Of a DNA stretch of 64,000 nt, positions 17,130 to 24,490 are shown in pieces; the stretch's first letter is position 1; every line of letters begins with the position of its first letter. The notes beneath the pieces are model-generated. The model made no database searches and was not told the DNA's origin. It saw only the letters and a program-made list of their open reading frames with translations. Position numbers and translations under genes: made by a program. This stretch comes from Mesorhizobium muleiense (lineage in GTDB: Bacteria > Pseudomonadota > Alphaproteobacteria > Rhizobiales > Rhizobiaceae), in the NCBI RefSeq assembly GCF_900099905.1, contig NZ_FNEE01000007.1:214567-278566 (forward strand), written 5' to 3'.

Positions 17130-18526
17130 TGGACCTGGCTGCGCTCAAACGCGATCTCGACGGTCTGAAGATCGACGACCATCCGGCGATCGTCCAGCAG
17201 AAGAGCCGCGATTTTTACTGGTACAGCCCGGTGCTGAAGCAACAGCTCGACCATGTGACCGGCGACCTGATCGTGACGCCAAAGACCGAGGACGAGGTGA
17301 TCCGCGTGCTTGCCGCGTGCCACCGGCATGGCATTCCGGTGACGCCGCGCGGCAGCGGTACCGGCAATTACGGTCAGGCGATGCCCTTGTCCGGCGGCGT
17401 CGTGCTCAATCTCGCCGAGATGAACGCAATCAAGGCGATCGCGCCTGGTCGCGTCGTGACCGGTCCCGGTGCCGTCCTCGCCGACATCGACAGGGCGACG
17501 CGCGCCCATTCCGGCCAGGAGCTTCGGATGTCGCCGTCGACCTATAACACCGCTTCGATCGGCGGCTTCGTTGCCGGCGGCTCGGGCGGCATCGGCTCGA
17601 TCCGCTGGGGCGGGCTGCGCGACCTCGGCAACGTCATCCGGCTCAGGACCGTGACGATGGAGGCGGAGCCTCGCATCATGGATCTTGCCGGCGAGGAGGT
17701 GCTGAAGGTGATGCATGCCTACGGCACCAACGGCATCATCACCGAGGTCGAGATGCCGTTGACCGCATCCTACGACTGGATCGACGTCATCGTCGGCTTC
17801 GACGATTTCATGGATGCGGCCGGCTTCGGCAACGATCTCGCCATTCAGGACGGCATCCTGGCGAAGCTGATCACGCCGATCGCCGCGCCGATCCCTTATG
17901 ACTATTTCAAGCGGCACCAGAAATTCTTCCGGCGCGAGCAAAGCATCGTCGTCTGCATGATCGCCCCGCAGGCGATGGACGCCTTTGTCGCCCTCACGGC
18001 GCGCAGCAAGGGCGAGATCGTCTTCCGCGCCGACAAGGAGGCCGATCTCAAGGGCTTGCCGCCGGCCTATGAGCTGACCTGGAACCACACGACGCTGCGC
18101 GCCATCAGGGTCGACCCTGATATTACCTATCTGCAGACCCGCTATCCCTCGCCGGATCACCTCGCTTACGTCAAGGCGATGATCGACCGCTTCGGCGACG
18201 AGGTGCCGGTTCATCTCGAATTCATCCGCTTCGACGGCGCGATCGGCGTCGCTGGACTGCCGCTGGTCCGCTTCACCACGGCCGAGCGGCTCGACGAGAT
18301 CATCCGCATCCATGAAGACAATGGCTGCTGGGTCTTCAATCCGCACCGCTACACGCTGGAAGAGGGCGGCATGAAGCAGACGGACGAGGTGCAGCTCGCC
18401 TTCAAGCGCGAGACCGATCCGCAAGGGCTGCTCAATCCCGGCAAGATGATCGCCTGGGAAAACCCGGACTACGACTATCGCTCGGGCAAGTCGTTCCTGT
18501 TCAAGGGATTGCAGAAGGCGGGGTGA
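17126..18526 (+). CDS. FAD-binding oxidase (FAD-linked oxidase / GlcD-like)
   Basis: 466 residues. The PCMH-type FAD domain is seen in VTPRGSGTGNYGQAMPLSGGVVLNL (about 72-95) and VTGPGAVLADI plus GGFVAGGSGGIGSIRWGGLRDLG. The C-terminus ends QGLLNPGKMIAW, typical of FAD-linked oxidases related to glycolate and lactate oxidases. It probably oxidises a product of the preceding amidohydrolase. The ATG at 17126 overlaps the amidohydrolase stop (ATGA). Confidence 0.85.
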   Translation: MMDLAALKRDLDGLKIDDHPAIVQQKSRDFYWYSPVLKQQLDHVTGDLIVTPKTEDEVIRVLAACHRHGIPVTPRGSGTGNYGQAMPLSGGVVLNLAEMNAIKAIAPGRVVTGPGAVLADIDRATRAHSGQELRMSPSTYNTASIGGFVAGGSGGIGSIRWGGLRDLGNVIRLRTVTMEAEPRIMDLAGEEVLKVMHAYGTNGIITEVEMPLTASYDWIDVIVGFDDFMDAAGFGNDLAIQDGILAKLITPIAAPIPYDYFKRHQKFFRREQSIVVCMIAPQAMDAFVALTARSKGEIVFRADKEADLKGLPPAYELTWNHTTLRAIRVDPDITYLQTRYPSPDHLAYVKAMIDRFGDEVPVHLEFIRFDGAIGVAGLPLVRFTTAERLDEIIRIHEDNGCWVFNPHRYTLEEGGMKQTDEVQLAFKRETDPQGLLNPGKMIAWENPDYDYRSGKSFLFKGLQKAG

Positions 18527-18573
18527 ACGATGACGAGCGTGTGGCGCTGTCGCGCCGACCTGCGAGGACTTCG

Positions 18574-19155
18574 GTGAACATCCTCGTGCTCTACGCCCAC
18601 CCGGTCGAAACCAGCTTCAACGCCGGTCTGCACCGGACGATCGTCGAGCGGCTGACGGCCGCCGGCCACGCCGTCGACGATTGCGATCTCTATGCCGAGG
18701 ATTTCGACCCGCGGCTGACACGGGCCGAGCGGCTCGGTTATCACGACGAGCGCGGCGCCGGTGATCCGGCAGCGCCCTATGTCGAGCGCCTGCTGCGGGC
18801 AGAGGCGCTGGTGCTGTCGTTTCCGGTGTGGAACTACGGCTATCCGGCGATCCTGAAAGGCTTTTTCGACCGCGTCTTCCTGCCCGGCGTGTCGTTCAAG
18901 CTGGTCAATGGCAAGGTGCAGCCTTCGCTGCACAACATCCGCAAGCTGGCGGCGGTCACCACCTATGGTGGCAGCCGGCTCCACGCCATGCTGATGGGCG
19001 ACCCGCCGCGCAAGCTGGTCAAGCGTGTGTTGCGCGCGACGGTCAAGCCAGGCGCCTCGGTGTCGTATCTCGCGCATTATTCGATGAACCTGTCGACCGA
19101 TGAAACGCGGAAGAGATTTACGGCGAAAGTCGCAGCCAGCATGGATGCCTTCTGA
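18574..19155 (+). CDS. NAD(P)H dehydrogenase (quinone)-like flavoprotein, first paralogue
   Basis: About 193 residues with a flavodoxin-like fold of the NQO1/KefF/MdaB group: NILVLYAHPVETSFNAGLHR, VLSFPVWNYGYPAILKGFFDRVFLPG and TTYGGS. It should reduce quinones or similar acceptors with NAD(P)H using bound FMN or FAD. GTG at 18574 is preferred because GAGGA lies seven bases before it and the family begins VNILVLYAHP; GTG at 18523, overlapping the FAD oxidase stop, would add 17 residues. Its stop overlaps the start of a paralogue. Confidence 0.82.
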   Translation: MNILVLYAHPVETSFNAGLHRTIVERLTAAGHAVDDCDLYAEDFDPRLTRAERLGYHDERGAGDPAAPYVERLLRAEALVLSFPVWNYGYPAILKGFFDRVFLPGVSFKLVNGKVQPSLHNIRKLAAVTTYGGSRLHAMLMGDPPRKLVKRVLRATVKPGASVSYLAHYSMNLSTDETRKRFTAKVAASMDAF

Positions 19156-19742
19156 TGCGGGTCCTGGTGGTTTATTGCCATCCGGTTCCGGAAAGCTTTT
19201 GCGCCGCGATCCGGGATAGTGCCATCGAGGTGCTGAAGGCGAGAGGCTGGGAGGTGCGGCTGCTCGACCTCTATGCGGAAAATTTCGATCCGGTCATGGG
19301 CTGCGACGAGCGACGCTTCTATAACGAGCACGCCCCGCAGGATCCAGCGCTCAAGCCGCATTTCGAAAATCTCAACTGGGCCCAGGCAATCCTCTTCATC
19401 TATCCGACATGGTGGTACGGGTTGCCGGCAATGCTGAAGGGCTGGCTCGACCGGGTCTGGGCGACCGACGTCGCCTTCCGACTGCCGGCCGGCAAGGGAC
19501 GGATCCAGTCGCTGATGAGGCATGTGACGAAGATCGGGGTGATCACGACCTGCGGCGCACCGACCTGGTGGAGCGTCGTCGTCGGCCAGCCGGGACGCAA
19601 GACAATCCTGCGCGGCATGCGGGCGCTCTGCGCCACCCGCTGCAGGACGTTCTTTCTGGCGCACTATTTGATGGATGCGTCGACAGCGAAGACGAGGGCG
19701 GCGTTTCTGGAGAAAGTGCGAACGAAGCTGGAGCGGTTTTGA
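19155..19742 (+). CDS. NAD(P)H dehydrogenase (quinone)-like flavoprotein, second paralogue
   Basis: 195 residues, same fold as the preceding gene: MRVLVVYCHPVPESFCAAIRD, LFIYPTWWYGLPAMLKGWLDRVW and TTCGAPTWW. The two proteins differ through most of their length, so this is an old duplication. A tandem pair may act as a heterodimer or on successive steps. It ends the forward cluster and a RIME-like repeat follows. Confidence 0.82.
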   Translation: MRVLVVYCHPVPESFCAAIRDSAIEVLKARGWEVRLLDLYAENFDPVMGCDERRFYNEHAPQDPALKPHFENLNWAQAILFIYPTWWYGLPAMLKGWLDRVWATDVAFRLPAGKGRIQSLMRHVTKIGVITTCGAPTWWSVVVGQPGRKTILRGMRALCATRCRTFFLAHYLMDASTAKTRAAFLEKVRTKLERF

Positions 19743-19756
19743 GCCAGCGGAGATCT

Positions 19757-19943
19757 CCTTCTCCCCCTGTGGGAGAAGGTGGATCGGCGCGCAGCGCCGA
19801 GACGGATGAGGGGTGCTGGAAGAAACGAGGCGCCGAAAATATCGAAGGATTTAAAGCGTTTACCTCTTCAAAGTCGCGATCCGTCCAGCACCCCTCATCC
19901 GACCTCGCTTCGCGAGGCCACCTTCTCCCACAAGGGGAGAAGG
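19757..19943. repeat. RIME-like intergenic repeat, copy 5
   Basis: Opens with CTTCTCCCCCTGTGGGAGAA, carries GCGCAGCGCC and GAGGGGTGCTGG, then a spacer and the mirrored end CCAGCACCCCTCATCCG and CCACCTTCTCCCACAAGGGG. It lies between convergent genes, as does copy 2. Confidence 0.7.
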
Positions 19944-19953
19944 AAAGAGTGCA

Positions 19954-22413
19954 CTACATCCGCACCCGTTCCGCTTTCGGATCATACATCGGCTTCAGCG
20001 ACACTTCCGCGGCGAAGCGCTCGCCGGCGATCTCGATCTCGTAGGAAGACGACAGCACATCCGCCTCGCTCTCGCCCTGGCAAGGCACGTAGCCGAGGCC
20101 GACGGCGCCGCCGAGATGATGGCCGTAATTGCCCGAGGTGACCGGGCCGACAATCTTGCCGTCGCGCAGGATCGCTTCGTTGTGGAAGAGCAAGGGTTGC
20201 GTGTCTTTCAGGCGGAATTGCACCAGCCGCCGGTTCAATCCGGTTTCCTTCTTCCTCAGCACGGCATCGCGGCCAAGAAAATCGCCCTTGGCAGTCTTCA
20301 CTGCGAATCCAAGGCCTGCCTCCAGCACATTGTCCTCGTCGGTGATGTCGTGGCCGAAATGCCGGAAGGCCTTTTCGATGCGGCAGGAATCCAGCGTGTG
20401 CAGGCCGCAAAGCTTCAGGCCGACATCGGCGCCGGCCGCCTCGATCGCCTCGAACACGTGTGCGGCCTGGTCGGTCGAGACATAAAGCTCCCAGCCCAGC
20501 TCGCCGACATAGGTCACGCGATGGGCGCGGGCCAGCCCCATGCCGATTTCTATCTCCTGAAACGTTCCGAACGGATTGGTTTCGTTGGAGAAATCGTTCG
20601 GGCTCAGCTTTTGAATGAGCTTCCTCGAATCCGGGCCCATCAGGCAGAGCACGGCTTCGGCCGCGGTGACATCGGTGATGACGACGAATTCATCGGCGAG
20701 ATGCTTTTTCAGCCAGGCGAGATCACGCTGCAGCGTGGCGCCCGGTACGACGAGGAAAAAGGTGGTTTCAGACAGCCGCGAGACGGTGAGATCGCTCTCG
20801 ATGCCGCCGCGCTGGTTGAGCATCTGGGTGTAGACGATCTTGCCTGGCGCCACGTCCATGTCGTTGGCGCAAAGCCTCTGCAGGAAGGCGCAGGCATCGC
20901 GGCCCTCGACACGGATCTTGCCGAACGAGGTCATGTCGAACAGGCCGACGCCGTTGCGGACCGCCAGATGTTCATCGCGCTGGTTGTCAAACCAGTTCTG
21001 CCGTTTCCAGGAATAGCAGTACTCGCGCTCCTGGCCCTCATGCGCGAACCAGTTGGCCCGCTCCCAGCCGGCAACCTCGCCGAACACCGCGCCGCGTGCC
21101 TTCAGATGTTCATGGAGCGGGGAGCGCCTGACGTTCCGAGAGGTCGTCATCTGCCGGTAGGGAAAATGGTCGGCATAGAGCAGTCCGAGCGTCTCGGAGA
21201 CGCGCTCTCTGAGATAGCGGCGGTTTTTTTGGAACGGCTGGGCGCGGCGGATGTCGACCTCCCACAGATCGAAGGGTGCTTCGCCATCGTTGATCCATTG
21301 CGCCAGCGCCATGCCGGCACCGCCTGAGGAGACGATGCCGATGGAGTTGTAGCCGGTCGCCATCCAGTAGCCGGACAACTCCGGCGCTTCGCCGAGATAA
21401 TAGCGATCATCAGGCGTAAAACTCTCGGGGCCGTTGAAGAAAGTGTGGATGCCGGCGCTGGCCAGCATCGGCATGCGGTTGACGCCCATTTCGAGGATCG
21501 GCTCGAAATGTTCGAAATCCTCGGGCAACTGGTCGAAGCAGAAATCTTCGCTTATGCCGTCCATGCCCCAGGGCTTGGCCACCGGCTCGAAGGCGCCGAG
21601 CATCATCTTGCCGGCATCTTCCTTGTAGTAGGCGCACTCGTCCGGCACGCGCAGCACCGGCAGCCGGGTCAGGCCGGGAATCGGTTCGGTGACGAGATAA
21701 AAATGCTCGCAGGCATGCAGCGGGATGCTGACGCCGTTCTGGGCGCCAAGCTCGCGTGCCCACATGCCGGCGCAATTGACGACGATGTCGGCCTCGATCA
21801 TGCCTTGCTCGTCGCCCTGCGTCCAGGAAACGCTGGTGACGCGGCCATCCCTGATGTGAACCTTAGTGACCTTCACATTCTCGACGATCGTCGCACCGCG
21901 CTGGCGCGCACCCTTGGCCAGCGCCATGGCGATGTTGGCCGGGTCGCATTGGCCGTCGAGCGGCAGATGCACGGCGCCGACCACATCGGAAACATTAAGA
22001 TGCGGGTACATCTGCTTGACTTCGTTTGGCGAAATCTCGCGCACGTCGATATCGAACGCGCGGGCGAGCGACGCCTGCCTGTAAATCTCGTGCTTGCGTT
22101 CCTCGGTCAGCGCCACGGTGATCGAACCGACCTGGCGCATGCCGGTGCCGACATCGGTCTCGGCATCCAGCCTGACGTAGAGGTCGGCCGAATATTTCGC
22201 CAGCCGCGTCATGTTCTGCGAGCCGCGCAACTGGCCGATCAGGCCGGCGGCATGCCATGTCGTGCCCGATGTCAGCTGCTTGCGTTCCAAAAGAACGATG
22301 TCGGTCCAGCCGAGCTTGGCCAGATGATAGGCGACCGAGCAGCCTGAAACACCGCCGCCGATGATGACGGCCCTCGCCTTGGGAGGAATGGTTTTGGGAG
22401 ACGGGACGGTCAT
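19954..22413 (-). CDS. DMGDH/sarcosine-dehydrogenase-like flavoprotein (FAD + GcvT), copy 1
   Basis: 819 residues. The N-terminal FAD domain begins AVIIGGGVSGCSVAYHLAKLGW (GxGxxG) and holds SGTTWHAAGL, where the His corresponds to the covalent FAD site of dimethylglycine dehydrogenase. A linker FAO_M domain and C-terminal GcvT folate-binding domains follow (YVGELGWELYVSTDQ, GLHTLDSCRIEKAFRHFGHD). It should oxidise an N-methyl amine and pass the methyl carbon to tetrahydrofolate. It is the last gene of a four-gene reverse operon, overlapping the aminotransferase gene by four bases. The exact substrate (dimethylglycine, sarcosine or another) cannot be told. Confidence 0.88.
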   Translation of the reverse strand: MTVPSPKTIPPKARAVIIGGGVSGCSVAYHLAKLGWTDIVLLERKQLTSGTTWHAAGLIGQLRGSQNMTRLAKYSADLYVRLDAETDVGTGMRQVGSITVALTEERKHEIYRQASLARAFDIDVREISPNEVKQMYPHLNVSDVVGAVHLPLDGQCDPANIAMALAKGARQRGATIVENVKVTKVHIRDGRVTSVSWTQGDEQGMIEADIVVNCAGMWARELGAQNGVSIPLHACEHFYLVTEPIPGLTRLPVLRVPDECAYYKEDAGKMMLGAFEPVAKPWGMDGISEDFCFDQLPEDFEHFEPILEMGVNRMPMLASAGIHTFFNGPESFTPDDRYYLGEAPELSGYWMATGYNSIGIVSSGGAGMALAQWINDGEAPFDLWEVDIRRAQPFQKNRRYLRERVSETLGLLYADHFPYRQMTTSRNVRRSPLHEHLKARGAVFGEVAGWERANWFAHEGQEREYCYSWKRQNWFDNQRDEHLAVRNGVGLFDMTSFGKIRVEGRDACAFLQRLCANDMDVAPGKIVYTQMLNQRGGIESDLTVSRLSETTFFLVVPGATLQRDLAWLKKHLADEFVVITDVTAAEAVLCLMGPDSRKLIQKLSPNDFSNETNPFGTFQEIEIGMGLARAHRVTYVGELGWELYVSTDQAAHVFEAIEAAGADVGLKLCGLHTLDSCRIEKAFRHFGHDITDEDNVLEAGLGFAVKTAKGDFLGRDAVLRKKETGLNRRLVQFRLKDTQPLLFHNEAILRDGKIVGPVTSGNYGHHLGGAVGLGYVPCQGESEADVLSSSYEIEIAGERFAAEVSLKPMYDPKAERVRM

Positions 22414-23591
22414 GCGGCCTCACGGCGATAGCTGGAAGCAAAGCGACGCAAGCGAAGAGTTGCTTCCAGAAGCACCGCCTCGGGCTGGCAGAGGCTGACG
22501 CGAATATGGCCGGCGGCGGCATCGCCGAAGCTCGAGCCGGGCATCACACCGACCTTTTCCTTGTCGAGCAGAGCCCAGGCGAATTTCTCGTCGTCCGGCT
22601 CGAGAGCCGAGATATCGAGCATGACATACATGCCGCCTTCGGAGCCGCGCACGGTGATGTTGTTCATGCCGCGCATGGCATCGAGGACGACGCTGCGCCG
22701 TGCGGCATAGCGTTCGGCGATCTCCTTGACGCCGTAGCCGTTTTCCAGCGCCTCGGCGCAAGCGAGGCTGATGAAGGCCGGCAGGCCGTAGGTGGTCACC
22801 AGATTGAGGTTGGTCAGCAGCGAGATCATCTGTTCGGGCCCGCTCAGCCAGCCCATCCGCCAGCCGGTCATGCCGTGGCTCTTCGACATGGAATTGATGA
22901 CCAGCGTGCGTTCCGCCATGCCGGGCAGCGAACGCGGCGAGACGTGCTCGCCGCCGCCCAGCGTCCAATAGACCTCGTCCGACAGCAGCCAGAGGTCATG
23001 TTCCCGGCAGGTCTGCGCCAGCTCTTCCAGCCGCTGGCGCGAATAGACGGCACCCGTCGGGTTGTTCGGCGTGTTGATGAGGATGGCGCGGGTGTTCGGC
23101 CGAAGTGCTGCGCGAATGTCGGCGGCGCGCGGCTGGAAACCATCCTCGGCCGGTGTCTCGACCACGGTGAAATCGGCGCCCGCCGCACTGAAGGTGTTGG
23201 GGTAGGTCGCGTAATAGGGCGCCACCACAATGGCATGGTCGCCCTGGTCGAGAACGGCCTGCACCGCCGCATAAAGTGCCGCCTGCCCTCCCGGCGTAGC
23301 GATGACCTGGTCGGGGTTGGTCGCAACGCCGGTGCAGGCGGTCGAGGCGGCCGCCATTGCCTTGCGCAGGCGCGGAATACCGGCAAGCGGGGTGTAGTGG
23401 TGGTTGCTGGCGCGAACCGCGGTCACGCAGGCTTCGATCGTCTGCGCCGGCGTGTCGAAATCATGGTCGCCGACCGACAGCATGATGATGTCCTCGCCGG
23501 CCTGCTTGCGCGTCCAGGCGGCGAAATGGACCTCCCAGCCGTCCTTGCCGGAAGGCACGATGCCGGAAATGCGCGATGACGGTCTGGGCAT
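22410..23591 (-). CDS. Pyridoxal-phosphate aminotransferase (class I/II)
   Basis: 393 residues of fold-type I aminotransferases: NTPNNPTGAVYSRQRLEEL and the PLP-lysine stretch NSMSKSHGMTGWRMGWLSGPEQM. The substrate may be an amino acid or an arginine/aspartate-type compound. Start and stop overlap both neighbours (TAATG upstream, ATGA downstream), so it is coupled between a homocysteine methyltransferase and a DMGDH-like gene. That context suggests it transaminates the amino acid left after demethylation. Confidence 0.85.
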   Translation of the reverse strand: MPRPSSRISGIVPSGKDGWEVHFAAWTRKQAGEDIIMLSVGDHDFDTPAQTIEACVTAVRASNHHYTPLAGIPRLRKAMAAASTACTGVATNPDQVIATPGGQAALYAAVQAVLDQGDHAIVVAPYYATYPNTFSAAGADFTVVETPAEDGFQPRAADIRAALRPNTRAILINTPNNPTGAVYSRQRLEELAQTCREHDLWLLSDEVYWTLGGGEHVSPRSLPGMAERTLVINSMSKSHGMTGWRMGWLSGPEQMISLLTNLNLVTTYGLPAFISLACAEALENGYGVKEIAERYAARRSVVLDAMRGMNNITVRGSEGGMYVMLDISALEPDDEKFAWALLDKEKVGVMPGSSFGDAAAGHIRVSLCQPEAVLLEATLRLRRFASSYRREAA

Positions 23592-24490
23592 TATGCTACT
23601 CCCGAAATTTTGTAGCCGGCCTGTTCGAGCCGGTCACGCAGGGCCGCGATATGAGGCGGCCCGACTTCGCAGCAGCCGCCGACGATGTCGGCGCCGGCCT
23701 CGACCCAGCCGACCGCCTGGTCGGCATAGGCATCCGGATCGAGGTCGTGGCGGGCGTGCAGCACTTCCACCGTGCCGCCATGCTTGAGCGCCTCGACCGA
23801 GGTGAAGCCGTTGGCATAGGCGCCAACCGGCCCGCCGAGGCCGATCATTTCGGGCAGCGCTGCAGCGATCGCTTCGGGCCGGCAGCAATTGATCAGTCTA
23901 GCTGCGATCCGCAGGCCGTCGAGAGCTCTTGCTGCCGCCGCTATGGTTTCGCCGCTGCGCAGCCGTGGTGTGCCGTGATCGGCGAGCGTCCACGACACCC
24001 ACACCGGCTTGCCGCTTTCCGACGCGGCGGTGACAGCCGCGCGCGCTTCTTCGGCCGACGCCATGGTCTCGCACAGGAACAGATCGACGCCGTCGGTCTG
24101 CTCGGCAACGATGCGGCGGTAGATGTCGAGCGTATCCTCGAAGGATATCGTCAAGGCCGGTGCGTAGCTGCCAAACAGCGGCGACAGGCAGCCGGCGATT
24201 GCCGCGTCGCCGGCCTGGTCGCGCGCTTGCCTTGCCAGTTCTATGCCGCGCTGCTGCAGCGGCTTGAACAGCTCTTCCGCGCCCTCGCGCGCCAGCCGCT
24301 CGGGGGTTGCGGAATAGGTGTTGATGGTGATGACGCGGGCGCCGGCCCGAATGAACTCCGCATGCAGGTCGCGCACCAGGTCCGGTTCGTCGATCAGCAC
24401 CCTGGCCGACCATAGCGGGGTGGGATCGGAGCTGCTGCGGCGGACCAGTTCCTGGCCCATGCCGCCGTCGGTGAGAATGACTGAATTCAT
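23591..24490 (-). CDS. Homocysteine S-methyltransferase family protein
   Basis: 299 residues of the zinc methyltransferase family that includes BHMT, MmuM and the N-terminal part of MetH. It starts VILTDGGMGQELVRR and carries the zinc ligands: one Cys in INCCRPEAI and the paired Cys in DIVGGCCEVGPPHI. It would methylate homocysteine to methionine from a donor such as a betaine or S-methylmethionine. Placed between DMGDH-like and aminotransferase genes, a betaine-type donor is attractive but unproven. The ATG at 24490 overlaps the upstream stop; an upstream ATG at 24520 would run into that gene. Confidence 0.87.
   Translation of the reverse strand: MNSVILTDGGMGQELVRRSSSDPTPLWSARVLIDEPDLVRDLHAEFIRAGARVITINTYSATPERLAREGAEELFKPLQQRGIELARQARDQAGDAAIAGCLSPLFGSYAPALTISFEDTLDIYRRIVAEQTDGVDLFLCETMASAEEARAAVTAASESGKPVWVSWTLADHGTPRLRSGETIAAAARALDGLRIAARLINCCRPEAIAAALPEMIGLGGPVGAYANGFTSVEALKHGGTVEVLHARHDLDPDAYADQAVGWVEAGADIVGGCCEVGPPHIAALRDRLEQAGYKISGVA

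Noticed and set aside
5794..19943. The repeated CTTCTCCC units as a CRISPR array
   Set aside because: Copies are kilobases apart between genes, with internal palindromes and no regular spacers or cas genes.
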